In this document: piece by piece, positions 7,606 to 16,568 of the stretch
Numbering within the stretch: the stretch's first letter is position 1
Layout: each line of letters starts with the position of its first letter
Source: Deltaproteobacteria bacterium
GTDB taxonomy: Bacteria > Myxococcota_A > Polyangia > Haliangiales > JADYYK01
Assembly (NCBI GenBank): GCA_020853705.1
Contig: JADYYK010000017.1
Coordinates: forward strand, 62,001 to 126,000
Length of the DNA stretch: 64,000 nucleotides
Direction: 5' to 3'
Notes under the pieces: model-generated
What the model was told of the DNA's origin: nothing
Databases searched by the model: none
What the model saw: only the letters and a program-made list of their open reading frames with translations
Position numbers and translations under genes: made by a program

Positions 7606-10600
7606 CAGCGCACCTCCTCGACCTGGATCTCCGTCTTGGGCGGCTTCTGCGTCGGCCAGGTCTCGGGATCGAGGTCGTGCAGCCGCTTGCGCGCGAGCTC
7701 CGTCCACTCGTTCTGGATGCCCTTGGACTGGCCCTTGGTGACCGCCGACTCCCACTGCTTGCGGGCGGCGTCACGGAACGGCTTGACCATCGACTCCAGC
7801 TTCTCCTGGTACAGCCCGATGACCCCGAGGTCGGGGTTCTTCTTGTCGAGCTTCACGATCTCGCTCGGGATGGGCGTGTTGTAGAGCTTCTCGCCCTGCT
7901 CGAAGGAGATGTCACCCAGCCGCACGTCGACCGCCAGCACGAACGGGGTCACGAACTTGTCGATGTCCTGATACTGCTTGGCGATGTCCTTGCCGTCCTT
8001 CTCCAGGCGGTCGAGGTCGGCGTTGATCTTCTTCTCGTCGTTGATGTTCGACCACTTGAACTTGTTGCTCTTGTAGCCGACGAAGGCGTCCTCGGCGAGG
8101 ATGAAGGCCGACTCGGCGGCCACGTTGGCGACCGGCGTCGCGGTCTCGAGGCCGCGCTTCCAGAACTCGTCGCGGGCCAGCTTGTACTCGGCCAGCGCGC
8201 TCTTCTTGTCGTTCTTCTTCTCGTGCGCCTTGGCGATCTTGTAGTGCGCGTAGACCATGTTGGTGCCGGCGCCCTGGCCCGAGCCGTAGTCCTTCATGAA
8301 CTGGCGCAGGGTCTTGATCATGGTGTCGATGTCGCCGGCCTTCTCGTAGATCTCGGCCGAGTGATAGAAGGCGCTGGCCGAGTCGGTCGGCTTGGACACC
8401 TTCACGGCCGCGGCGTACTTCTGGAACAGGTCGGCGCTGCGCTTGTACTGCTGATCCTGCTCGACCAGCTGCGCGGCGTTGAACAGCGCGTCGTTCCTGA
8501 ACTCGTACTTCTTGAAGCGGTCGTTCTCCGCCAGCAGGAGGAAGTTCGACACCGCCTTGCCATAGTCGAAGGCCGCCTTGTACGACAGCGCCATGCGGAA
8601 CAGCGCGTCACCGACGTGGTCCGAGTCCGGGACCTCGTTGACGAGCTGCTCGTAGATCTGGGTCGCCTTCTTGGGCCGGCCCATCTTCTCGTACGACAGC
8701 GCGGCGTTCCACAGCGCGTCGTCGTCGATCTTCTTGCTCGCGTCCTGGGCGTTGCGTGCCTTGGACTCGTTGTAGAGGGCGATGTACAGCTTGGCCGCCT
8801 CCTCGTACTTGCCCTCCTCGCTCAGCTTCTTGGCCTTCTCGAAGCGCACCGCGTCGAGCAGGCTGGCCATCTGGCCCTTGTCGCCGCCCAGGCGGCACTT
8901 GCCCGCCGCGGCGTCCTTCTGCATCTGCTCCAGCCAGGCCTGGATCTCGTCCAGCTTCTCCTGGATCTGGTAGATGGCCAGGATGCCCTGGCCGGCCTGC
9001 GCGGCCTCGGCGGTGTTGCAGTAGTCGTCGTAGACCTTGCGGAAGCGCACCATGGCGTCGTCGAACTCGCGGTGCTTGAAGGTGATCAGCGCGGCGGCCT
9101 GCAGCATGGCGGCCGAGCTGTCGTCCTTCTTGAGCGCGCGCTGGTACTGGTCATAGGCGTCGCGCAGCTGGCGCTCGACCTCGGTCAGCGGGATGGTCGC
9201 CACCGGCTGCACCACGATCTCGCACGGCGGCGAGCCGACCTGCTGCTCCTTGCACGGCATGGGCAGGTCCTTGACGCCGCTGGCCGGATCCGCCAGCGCG
9301 ATCTTGTAGGCCTCCTCCCACGACTTCACGTACGACAGCGCAGCGTCCTTCTGGTAGGTCGAGCCCAGCGACGAGTCGCGCACCCAGGCGTAGCGCGGCG
9401 CGGCCGCGGCGTACTGCCCCGACCAGTACAGCGCCTCCGCCAGGTAGAACGAGACCTCGTAGGTATCGCGGCTATTCGGGTACTTTTCGATGTACACGCC
9501 GTAAAGCCGTGCGGCCTCGTTGTAGAGCCGCTTGTACTCGGCGTCGAGCGCCTCCTTCTGCGGGCCCGGCGGCGCCAGCTTCCACTGCTTGCGGCGGATC
9601 TGCGCGATCTCGTGGAAGTGCTTGGCCGACTCGATGATGCTGCCCTCGGTCAGCGCGCGCGCGGCGTCGAGCGCCTCGCGGTCGAGGATGTTGGCCTGCC
9701 ACCACGGGCTGGCCGGGTTGGCGGGATCAGTCGGGTTGGTGGGGTTGCCCTCGCGATACAGGTCGGCCAGGCGCGCGCGCTCGCGGTAGGCCTGCTCGTT
9801 GGACTCCTGATCGCCCTTCTTCTCCAGCGCCAGGATCAGCTTGCGCGACACGCGCGGGTTGACCCGGGCCAGCGCCCACTTCGGGTGCGGCGGACCGTTG
9901 TCACCGACGTCCTCGCCCAGCGCGATGCGGTAGGCGACCACGGAGGCCTCCCACTGCGAGGTCGCGGCGTAGATGTCGCCCAGCTTCTCGTAGACGTCGC
10001 GCACGTGCAGCTCGTCGGCGCGCGCGCGGTAGTACTCGCGGATGCGCTCCAGGCCCTTGCCGGCGTCGGGCTGCCCGGCCGACTCCCAGTTCTCGGCGAA
10101 CGAGATGGCCAGGTACTCGATCGACTCCTTGCGCAGCGGCGAGGCGCCGCGGCCGGCGGCCTTCTCCTTGTCGGACCACACCACCAGCTCGTCGAAGCGG
10201 TCGATGGCCTTCTGGAAGTTCGAGCCGGCATCGACGCCGACGGCGTCGCGGTAGAACGACCAGGCCAGCTTGTAGAGGGCCTCGTCGTAGAACTCGCCCT
10301 CCTTGTTGTCGACCACCTTGAGGTAGGCCGCCACGGCGAGCTTGAGCTCGTTGAGATCGAAGTGCTGCTCGCCGATGCGCACCCAGGCCTCGTCGACCAG
10401 CTTGCGGTTCTTCACCAGCGGCAGGCAGGCGGCGTAGGGATCGACGAACGGCGGCGGCGGCGGGGCCGGCTGGGTGGCGGCCGGCTTGGCGCGGCGCTGG
10501 GCCTCGGTCGGCTCGGTGTCGCCCTCGGCGGCGGCGGCGGCGCGCGCGGCCAGCACCGAGGCCGGGATGTCGAGCGCGTTGTAGCCGGGCGAACCGTCGC

Positions 10601-11420
10601 TGCGCTTGGCGCAGGTCAGGCCCAGGTAGGCCTGCTTGGACTCGTCGGGGTTGCCCTGCTCGGCGTAGAGGTAGGCCAGCAGGTAGTGCGCGCCGTCGAT
10701 CAGGCGGTAGTCGGGGAAGTTCTGGATGATGTCGCGATAGGCGTTGATGGACGGCGTGTAGATGGGCCGCGGCGGCACCACGGTCAGGCCGGTGGCCGGA
10801 TCGATGGGCAGCGGATCATCCTCGCCGACGCCCTTCATCAGCTCGTTGAAGGCGTCCTGCTGCGCGGTCAGCTCCAGCTTGGAGCGATCGAAGTACAGCT
10901 CGGCGAGTCGGAACAGCACGTCGGGCGTCCAGCGCTTGTCGCGCGGATGCTTCGACACGAAGCCCTCGAAGCGCGCGATGGCGTTCTGGCGCCGGCGCGC
11001 CAGCTCGGCCTCCTCGAGGTTGATGGCCTTCTCGAACTTGGCCTCGAGCTTCTTCAGCTTGTCGTCGAAGGCGCGGCGGATGATCTTCTTGAGCAGATCG
11101 GTGTGCTCGGCCGAGACCTCGGCGTAGCGCTTGTGGGCCTGCTCCAGCTCGGCCAGCTCGGCGGCCTCCTCGGGGGTCGGCGCCAGGTTGGGATCGAGGG
11201 GATGCGGCAGCGGGCCCTTGGCAGGCTTGCGCTTCATGGGCGCCGGCGCACCAGGCCCGGGTGCGGTCGGCGCGGGCGCGGGCGCGGCGGCGGCGGGGGC
11301 CGGGGTCGGCGTGGCGCCGCCCGGCGGCACCTGCGCATACAGGGTGCCCGGGGCCAGCAGGCCCGCGAGGCCACCGGCGAGCAGCCGCTTCTTCCAGCCG
11401 ATGTTGCGATGGCGGATCAC
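7605..11420 (-). CDS. gltD: GltD/AgmU-like giant TPR protein
   Basis: This 1271-aa periplasmic TPR protein starts with a signal peptide (MIRHRNIGWKKRLLAGGLAG, cleaved after TLYAQ). An Ala/Pro linker follows, then helical TPR-like repeats over nearly the whole length. Clear copies include YYKALYNES-type helices near 880-980 and FRMALSYKAAFDYGKAVSNF. The size is close to M. xanthus AgmU/GltD (about 1.2 kaa), and the position before the GltE-like lipoprotein is the same. It is a scaffold candidate linking periplasmic and outer-membrane parts of the machine. The start overlaps the stop of the upstream 798-aa gene as ATGA. Repeated gene-internal duplications were not seen beyond TPR periodicity. 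Confidence 0.75.
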   Translation of the reverse strand: MIRHRNIGWKKRLLAGGLAGLLAPGTLYAQVPPGGATPTPAPAAAAPAPAPTAPGPGAPAPMKRKPAKGPLPHPLDPNLAPTPEEAAELAELEQAHKRYAEVSAEHTDLLKKIIRRAFDDKLKKLEAKFEKAINLEEAELARRRQNAIARFEGFVSKHPRDKRWTPDVLFRLAELYFDRSKLELTAQQDAFNELMKGVGEDDPLPIDPATGLTVVPPRPIYTPSINAYRDIIQNFPDYRLIDGAHYLLAYLYAEQGNPDESKQAYLGLTCAKRSDGSPGYNALDIPASVLAARAAAAAEGDTEPTEAQRRAKPAATQPAPPPPPFVDPYAACLPLVKNRKLVDEAWVRIGEQHFDLNELKLAVAAYLKVVDNKEGEFYDEALYKLAWSFYRDAVGVDAGSNFQKAIDRFDELVVWSDKEKAAGRGASPLRKESIEYLAISFAENWESAGQPDAGKGLERIREYYRARADELHVRDVYEKLGDIYAATSQWEASVVAYRIALGEDVGDNGPPHPKWALARVNPRVSRKLILALEKKGDQESNEQAYRERARLADLYREGNPTNPTDPANPASPWWQANILDREALDAARALTEGSIIESAKHFHEIAQIRRKQWKLAPPGPQKEALDAEYKRLYNEAARLYGVYIEKYPNSRDTYEVSFYLAEALYWSGQYAAAAPRYAWVRDSSLGSTYQKDAALSYVKSWEEAYKIALADPASGVKDLPMPCKEQQVGSPPCEIVVQPVATIPLTEVERQLRDAYDQYQRALKKDDSSAAMLQAAALITFKHREFDDAMVRFRKVYDDYCNTAEAAQAGQGILAIYQIQEKLDEIQAWLEQMQKDAAAGKCRLGGDKGQMASLLDAVRFEKAKKLSEEGKYEEAAKLYIALYNESKARNAQDASKKIDDDALWNAALSYEKMGRPKKATQIYEQLVNEVPDSDHVGDALFRMALSYKAAFDYGKAVSNFLLLAENDRFKKYEFRNDALFNAAQLVEQDQQYKRSADLFQKYAAAVKVSKPTDSASAFYHSAEIYEKAGDIDTMIKTLRQFMKDYGSGQGAGTNMVYAHYKIAKAHEKKNDKKSALAEYKLARDEFWKRGLETATPVANVAAESAFILAEDAFVGYKSNKFKWSNINDEKKINADLDRLEKDGKDIAKQYQDIDKFVTPFVLAVDVRLGDISFEQGEKLYNTPIPSEIVKLDKKNPDLGVIGLYQEKLESMVKPFRDAARKQWESAVTKGQSKGIQNEWTELARKRLHDLDPETWPTQKPPKTEIQVEEVR
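7611..7618 (-). promoter_or_regulatory. Strong ribosome-binding site deciding the gltE-like start
   Basis: AGGAGGTG sits five bases before the ATG at 7605 and inside the 3' end of the upstream gltD-like gene. It selects the start at 7605 over the internal ATG at 7563 and implies translational coupling. Confidence 0.75.
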
Positions 11421-13813
11421 TTGAGCCCTCCGAAACCGTCGTCGTCCTCGTCAGTGCCGCCGGCGCTGCCCTTCTCCTTGTCCTCGAGGACCTCCTTGAA
11501 GTCCTCGCGCAGGCTGCGCCGCTCGTTACCGACCTGGAGGTTGAGCCGCGACACCCGCTGCGAGCTCTCCTCCTTCTGGGCCCACGCCACGTCGATGACC
11601 CCGACGTCGGCGCGCACCACGATGTTGTAGAAGTCCTGCGCCACCTGCACGAAGCCGTCGCGTACCGCACCCGCGCCGACCGAGCCGACCTCGCCGTCAT
11701 AGGCGGCCAGCTGGCCCTGCAGCTCGGTCAAGAGGCCGCGCTCCTGGGTCAGCATGCGCTTGATGTCCGACAGCTGGCTGTCGAGGATGGCGTCGATCTT
11801 GGCGTCGCTGGTGTCGATGGCGGCGTGCGCGCGCGTCACCATGCCGAGGACGGCCTCGATCTGGCTGATCCGGGAGGCGTCGGCGCCGCCGCTGCGGCTG
11901 GCGACCTGCTGCGCGATGAGGTGCTCGCGCTCCAGCACCTTGCCCAGCTCGGCGCGCAGGTTGGCCTCCTCGGCGCCCAGCGCGGCGGCCTCGGCCTGGT
12001 CACGCGCCGACTGCAGCTCGGCGCGCAGCCCCTCGTACTGCTTCTCCAGGGCCGCGATCTCGACCTTCAGCTCGGCCGACTCCTTGTCGAAGGTCTCGCT
12101 GGGCAGCTTGGACTTGTTGCGCGGATCGCCCTGGTACTTCTCCAGCGCGGTCAGGTTGGCGCGCATGCCCTCGATCTCGACCTGGACCCGCGACGCCAGC
12201 GAGGCCACGCGCTCGACCTCGGCGCGCGCCTTCTTGACGCGGACCTCGTAGGGATCGCGGCCGCTGGGCAGCTGGCCCAGCGAGGCCTCCAGCACCGCGC
12301 GCTGGGCCCCGAGCTGGGTCAGCTCGGCCTGCTCGGCCTGGGTGGCGCCGCGGGCGATGATGGCGCGCTCCTCGCTGCCCAGCTTCTCGCGCACCCGGGC
12401 CACCTCGGAGCGCAGCTCGAACAGGCGCCCGCGCTTCTTGGCCAGCTCGGGGAAGATGGAGACGCGCGCCGACGGCGAGGTCGCCGACTCGACGCGCACG
12501 ATCAGCGTCTCGGCGGCGCCGAGGTCGGTGCGGATGGTCTCGATGTCGCGCACCAGCTTGATGACGCGGGCGACGTCGGGCTTGCGCGCCACCGCCTCGT
12601 CCACGCCCTTGGGGATCTGGAACGCGGTGACGTCGAAGCTCGGGCCCTGCCGGTGCACCAGGTGCTGGAAGTAGAGGTTGGGATCGTCGTGCTGGGCCAG
12701 CAGGGCCTCCAGCGCGGCGCGCGGCTTCTCGTACTGGGCGCGCGTCTTCTCGAACTCCTTTTCGGCCGCGACGTACTGGTTGGGCTCCTTGGCGCCCAGC
12801 CGGATGAGCAGGTTGCCGCGCAGCAGGCGCACCTCGGGCATGAGGCCCGTCCTCGGGTCGGCCAAGGTGAGCAGATCAATGGCGCGCATCGCCTTGTCAT
12901 AGGCGCGCGACTTCACGTGGGCCCAGGCGACCTCGTACAGCATCTCGTCGAAGAACGGGCTCTTGCGGTCGAGCTTCTGGTACTCGTCGATGGCGCGGCT
13001 GGGCTTGCCGGTCTGGTAGAACAGGCGGCCGACCGCGAGGCGGGCCAGCTCGGCGACGCGGCGGTCGCCCTCGGTGCTGGGCTGGGCGCGCAGCACCTCG
13101 GCGAAGGCCTTGGCGGCGGCGGCGTACTTCTGCTGCGCCACCCGCACCACGCCGGAGAAGTAGCGGGCGCGAAAGAAGTACGGATGGGTCGCGCCGATGC
13201 CGTCGAAGGCGGCCGCGGCATTGTCGAGCTGTCCAGAGAAATAGTTGTATTTGCCGCGGACATACGGCACTTCCGGCTTGCGCGCCGCGGCCGGCACGTT
13301 GTCCAGCGCCTGCAGCACGACGTCGATGCCGTCGTCGTCCCCCAGCTTGACCGACAGCTCGATGAGGCTCATCAGAGCCTCCTGATAGTGCTTGCCGGTG
13401 GGGCCGAACTTCGAGACCAGGTCGCGGAAGTATTTCTGCGACGTGCGCGAGTCGCCCTTGCGGTACAGCGAGTCGGCCAGCAGGAAGGTCGCCTCTTCCA
13501 GGTTGCGACCGTCGGGGTTCTGCTCCACGAGGTCGTACAGGATGAGGGCGGCGTTCTCGAAGTTGGTGATCTGACCGGTCTGCTTGCCGATGCGCCAGGC
13601 CAGCTGGGCGTCGAGCAGCTGGCGCTCACGCTGGGCCGGCGAGCGCCGGTCCACGCGGGGCGGGGTCTTCAGGGTGCCGCCGATGTCACGGGCCTCGGTC
13701 TCGGCCTTGGACAGCGCCACCTGACCGTCGTCCGCGAAGGCCCGGCGCGGGACGCCGGTGCCGGCCAGCAAAGCAAATGCGGCGATCGCCGCTGTCTCGA
13801 GCTTGCGCATCAA
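11417..13813 (-). CDS. Secreted TPR/coiled-coil protein (GltC/NfsC-like candidate)
   Basis: This 798-aa exported protein has a signal peptide (MMRKLETAAIAAFALLAGTG, cleaved near RRAFADD). TPR-like helical repeats span about residues 45-330. Long charged helices from about 360-800 probably form a coiled coil (for example ELAKKRGRLFELRSEVARV). The tail is acidic and ends DEDDDGFGGLK. The Glt and Nfs systems each contain a TPR protein encoded before gltD/nfsD (GltC/NfsC), and this gene has the matching place. No family-specific motif proves it. The stop is shared with the gltD-like start (four-base overlap), so the two are surely co-expressed. It may bind the giant TPR protein. Confidence 0.65.
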   Translation of the reverse strand: MMRKLETAAIAAFALLAGTGVPRRAFADDGQVALSKAETEARDIGGTLKTPPRVDRRSPAQRERQLLDAQLAWRIGKQTGQITNFENAALILYDLVEQNPDGRNLEEATFLLADSLYRKGDSRTSQKYFRDLVSKFGPTGKHYQEALMSLIELSVKLGDDDGIDVVLQALDNVPAAARKPEVPYVRGKYNYFSGQLDNAAAAFDGIGATHPYFFRARYFSGVVRVAQQKYAAAAKAFAEVLRAQPSTEGDRRVAELARLAVGRLFYQTGKPSRAIDEYQKLDRKSPFFDEMLYEVAWAHVKSRAYDKAMRAIDLLTLADPRTGLMPEVRLLRGNLLIRLGAKEPNQYVAAEKEFEKTRAQYEKPRAALEALLAQHDDPNLYFQHLVHRQGPSFDVTAFQIPKGVDEAVARKPDVARVIKLVRDIETIRTDLGAAETLIVRVESATSPSARVSIFPELAKKRGRLFELRSEVARVREKLGSEERAIIARGATQAEQAELTQLGAQRAVLEASLGQLPSGRDPYEVRVKKARAEVERVASLASRVQVEIEGMRANLTALEKYQGDPRNKSKLPSETFDKESAELKVEIAALEKQYEGLRAELQSARDQAEAAALGAEEANLRAELGKVLEREHLIAQQVASRSGGADASRISQIEAVLGMVTRAHAAIDTSDAKIDAILDSQLSDIKRMLTQERGLLTELQGQLAAYDGEVGSVGAGAVRDGFVQVAQDFYNIVVRADVGVIDVAWAQKEESSQRVSRLNLQVGNERRSLREDFKEVLEDKEKGSAGGTDEDDDGFGGLK

Positions 13814-13879
13814 GTCCTCTTGGCTGCGTGCCGGGGAGCCACCGCAGTGGCGGCCCCCGATGGCGCCGGAATGCTCGTG

Positions 13880-14590
13880 CTACTTGCTCGTCTTGGCGGC
13901 GTCGGGGCTGCCCTCGAACACCACGGTGTCCTTGAACTCGATGTTGGGGCGCTTGTCGAGCGGGGTGGTCATGCCGCCACGCTCGTAGCCGGTCACCGTG
14001 ATCTGCACGTGCTTGCCCTCGCTGACGGTGAACGAGTGGCTGGAGCGCACGTTGAACTTGTAGCCGCGCAGGTACTTGAACACGCCGTAGCCCTCGCCGC
14101 GGTACATCATCAGGACCGAAAGGGTGTGGGTACCGGCGGTGATCGGGCCCGACAGGATCTCGATCTTCTTCTGGTCGTTCAGCTTCCCGGTGTCATCGGT
14201 CTTGGCGTACAGCTGGTTGCCGTCGAGCGAGTACACCAGCTTGATGAGCTTGAAGTTCCCGCCCATCTTGTTCTCGTGGACGATGGTGCTGCGTGAGCCG
14301 ATGCCGCCGGCGATCACCGCCTCCTTGAGCATCCCGACCCGGGCCTTGACGCGCCAGGCCTGCTCCTTGAGCTCCTCGACCTTCTGCTCCAGCTTGCGCA
14401 GGCGCACCGTGTAGGGCTCGTCGGGCATGGTCGGGGCGGCGGCCGGCTCGGCCGTCGTCGCGGGCTCGGCGGGTTCGGGGTCGGGGGCTGGAGAGGGCGA
14501 CGGGGTCTGCGCGTTCGCGATCCCGGCCAGGGCGATCAGCGAGGAAGCAAGGACGACACCGAGCGACAGACGACGAGCGTGCGTTCTCAT
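13880..14590 (-). CDS. Secreted coiled-coil protein leading the glt-like operon
   Basis: I do not recognise a family. The 236-aa protein has a signal peptide (cleaved near GIANAQ), then a Pro/Ala/Glu linker (about 28-60). A charged helix at about 65-100 (TVRLRKLEQKVEELKEQAW) is probably a coiled coil. A beta-rich C-terminal domain follows (about 105-235), with GTHTLSVLMMYRGEGYGVF. The ATG at 14590 has a GGAGA site six bases upstream (CTTGGAGAGCCC), which decides the start. The gene is 66 bases before the 798-aa TPR gene. It is likely to be a periplasmic accessory of the envelope machine. The beta-rich domain could bind a ligand or polymer. Confidence 0.7.
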   Translation of the reverse strand: MRTHARRLSLGVVLASSLIALAGIANAQTPSPSPAPDPEPAEPATTAEPAAAPTMPDEPYTVRLRKLEQKVEELKEQAWRVKARVGMLKEAVIAGGIGSRSTIVHENKMGGNFKLIKLVYSLDGNQLYAKTDDTGKLNDQKKIEILSGPITAGTHTLSVLMMYRGEGYGVFKYLRGYKFNVRSSHSFTVSEGKHVQITVTGYERGGMTTPLDKRPNIEFKDTVVFEGSPDAAKTSK

Positions 14591-14666
14591 GGGCTCTCCA
14601 AGAAAAGACGGACAACACGGGGCCAAAGCAGGCTCCCGAGCATGGCGGCGCTATGATGCTATGTCT

Positions 14667-14695
14667 GCTATATCACGGGGCTCCAGCACGATCAA
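14667..14695 (-). promoter_or_regulatory. Candidate promoter for the glt-like operon
   Basis: On the minus strand, TTGATC (14695-14690) is followed by a 17-base spacer and TATAGC (14672-14667); each hexamer matches four of six consensus bases. It lies in a 206-base gap, the longest in the window, between obg and the first glt-like gene. The gap holds nothing else that I recognise. Confidence 0.4.
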
Positions 14696-14796
14696 CGCAG
14701 CCAGCCGAGGGTGCTTTCGGTCACCACTCGGTGGCGGCGCGACAGCGCCTGGTGGTAGACGTCGGCAGCGTAGCCTTCGTTCTATTGTGAGCGGCG

Positions 14797-15825
14797 CTAC
14801 TTCGAGACCGGAACGGCGCGGGTCTCGAGGCGCAGCTTCCACAGCGCCTCGAGCAGCTCGGGCACGCCCTCGCCGGTGGCGGCGCTGAAGGCCAGGAGCT
14901 CGATGCCCCGGCGCGCGAACTTCTTCTTCAGGGCGGGCAGCGCCTCCCGGGTCTCGCTGAGGTCGAGCTTGCCGAGGGCGACGACCTGCTTGCGGGCGGC
15001 CAGCTCGGGGTCGTAGCTGGCCAGCTCCTTGTTGAGGACGTCGTGATCGCGGAAGGGCTCGCGGTCACCGTCGCTGCCCTCGAGCGGGACCTCGAGGATG
15101 TGCAGCAGCGCGGCCGAGCGCTCGACGTGCTTGAGGAAGCGGTGGCCGAGGCCGGCGCCCTCGGAGGCGCCCTCGATGAGGCCCGGGATGTCGGCCATCA
15201 CGAACGAGCGTCCACCCGACAGCCCGACCACGCCGAGCTGCGGCACCAGGGTGGTGAACGGGTAGTTCGCGATCTTGGGCCGCGCGCGCGACACCTTGGC
15301 GATCAGCGACGACTTGCCCACGTTGGGAAAGCCGAGCAGGCCGACGTCGGCCAGCAGCTTGAGCTCGAGGTGGACCCAGCGCTCGGTGGCGGGGCCGCCC
15401 TGCTCGGCCTCGCGCGGGGTCTGGTGGGTGGCGCTGGCGAAGTGGCGGTTGCCACGGCCGCCGCGACCGCCGCTGCAGATCACGTACTCCTTGTTGGGCA
15501 CGCTGAGATCACACAGCACGGTGCCGTCGTCGCGATCCGAGACCACGGTGCCGACCGGCATCGGGATGGTCAGGTTCTTGCCGCTCTTGCCGTCCATCTC
15601 GCGGCCCATGCCGGCCTGGCCGTTCTCGGCGCTGTAGTGCTGCTGGAACTTGAAGTCGAGCAGCGTCGACAGCTGCGGGTTGGCCACGAAGATGACGCTG
15701 CCGCCGCGCCCGCCGTCACCGCCGGCAGGGCCGCCCAGCTCGGTCTTGGTGCGGTTGAACGCGACGGCGCCGTTGCCGCCCTTGCCAGAGCGAACAAAGA
15801 TGGTGGCTTCGTCGATGAACTGCAT
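14797..15825 (-). CDS. obg: Obg family GTPase
   Basis: This is an essential GTPase of late 50S ribosome assembly and stress control. The 342-aa protein starts MQFIDEATIFVRSGKGGNGA, the glycine-rich Obg fold (about 1-155). The G domain follows: G1 GFPNVGKSS, switch region NYPFTT, G3 DIPGLIEGASEGAG, and G4 as ALGKLDL, where the usual Asn of NKxD is Gly. G5-like SAATGEG is near residue 315. No C-terminal OCT extension is present. The start at 15825 gives the standard Obg N-terminus; longer forms add unlikely sequence. It is 65 bases after rpmA, in the usual rplU-rpmA-obg order. Confidence 0.95.
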   Translation of the reverse strand: MQFIDEATIFVRSGKGGNGAVAFNRTKTELGGPAGGDGGRGGSVIFVANPQLSTLLDFKFQQHYSAENGQAGMGREMDGKSGKNLTIPMPVGTVVSDRDDGTVLCDLSVPNKEYVICSGGRGGRGNRHFASATHQTPREAEQGGPATERWVHLELKLLADVGLLGFPNVGKSSLIAKVSRARPKIANYPFTTLVPQLGVVGLSGGRSFVMADIPGLIEGASEGAGLGHRFLKHVERSAALLHILEVPLEGSDGDREPFRDHDVLNKELASYDPELAARKQVVALGKLDLSETREALPALKKKFARRGIELLAFSAATGEGVPELLEALWKLRLETRAVPVSK

Positions 15826-15889
15826 GGCTGGAGCGAGCGGCTGGCGCCAGAGCTGGCGCGCTGCGACCCGTGAAGGGCCGCCGGGGAGG

Positions 15890-16153
15890 CTAGGCCGAGG
15901 CGGGCGCGGCTTCGACCGAGACGCGGGTCTTCTTGCCGACGCGCTTGTAGGCGACGACACCGTCGACCAGCGCGAACAGCGTGAAGTCGCGGCCCTGGCC
16001 GACGTTCGGACCCGGGGTCACGACGCTGCCGACCTGGCGCACGATGATGTTGCCGGCGCGCACGATCTCGCCGCCGAACTTCTTGACGCCGCGGCGCTGC
16101 GCATTGGAGTCACGACCGTTGCGGGTCGAGCCCTGTCCTTTTTTGTGGGCCAT
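15890..16153 (-). CDS. rpmA: 50S ribosomal protein L27
   Basis: The 87-aa protein begins [17 protein letters not shown] and contains [10 protein letters not shown] and [10 protein letters not shown], the invariant L27 segments near the peptidyl-transferase centre. It has no N-terminal cleavage extension of the Firmicutes type. The C-terminal tail is short and Ala-rich. It lies nine bases downstream of rplU. Confidence 0.97.
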   Translation of the reverse strand: MAHKKGQGSTRNGRDSNAQRRGVKKFGGEIVRAGNIIVRQVGSVVTPGPNVGQGRDFTLFALVDGVVAYKRVGKKTRVSVEAAPASA

Positions 16154-16162
16154 GGCTGCTCC

Positions 16163-16474
16163 TTACCCTTCGATCGCGGTGATCTTGACCGCGGTGAATG
16201 CCTGCCGATGGCCGTTCTTGCGACGGTAGGCCTTGCGGCGGCGCAGATGGAAGACGATGACCTTCTTGTCGCGTCCCTGCTCCAGGATCTCACCGGTCAC
16301 CTTGGCGCCAGCGACCGTGGGGGCGCCGACGTTGATGGTGTCGCCGTTGGCGACCAGGAGAACGTTGTCGAACGAGATCTGGCTGCCAGCATCGCCCTCG
16401 AGCTTTTCGACTCGAAGAGTGCGACCTGGCTCGACCCGATACTGCTTACCACCGGTCTGGATCACCGCGTACAT
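16163..16474 (-). CDS. rplU: 50S ribosomal protein L21
   Basis: The 103-aa protein starts [17 protein letters not shown] and carries the L21 signature near its C-terminus ([16 protein letters not shown]). The ATG at 16474 is chosen because it gives the universal L21 N-terminus; upstream in-frame codons do not. A good promoter lies about 35-65 bases upstream. It is first in the rplU-rpmA-obg operon. Confidence 0.97.
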   Translation of the reverse strand: MYAVIQTGGKQYRVEPGRTLRVEKLEGDAGSQISFDNVLLVANGDTINVGAPTVAGAKVTGEILEQGRDKKVIVFHLRRRKAYRRKNGHRQAFTAVKITAIEG

Positions 16475-16511
16475 TGAGTAACTCCGAAGGCTTGGGCAAA
16501 ACGAGATGCGC

Positions 16512-16539
16512 AGTGTATTTGTGGAGCACGGCAAGTCAA
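16512..16539 (-). promoter_or_regulatory. Predicted promoter of rplU-rpmA-obg
   Basis: On the minus strand, TTGACT (16539-16534, five of six) is followed by 16 bases and TACACT (16517-16512, four of six). The predicted start near 16505 gives a leader of about 30 bases before the rplU ATG. The gap is AT-rich against the local background. Confidence 0.6.
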
Positions 16540-16568
16540 GGCTTTATGATCCTGGTGTGGGTAATGCC

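Noticed and set aside
7677-11630. A 1317-codon open frame on the plus strand
   Set aside because: It is antisense to the gltD-like TPR gene; the product is Leu/Arg/Val-rich with no signal, domain or ribosome site.
1-14590. A complete gliding machine in this window
   Set aside because: No AglRQS/TolQR-type motor, MglA or GltA/B/H/I/J candidates are recognisable here, so only part of such a machine is encoded.
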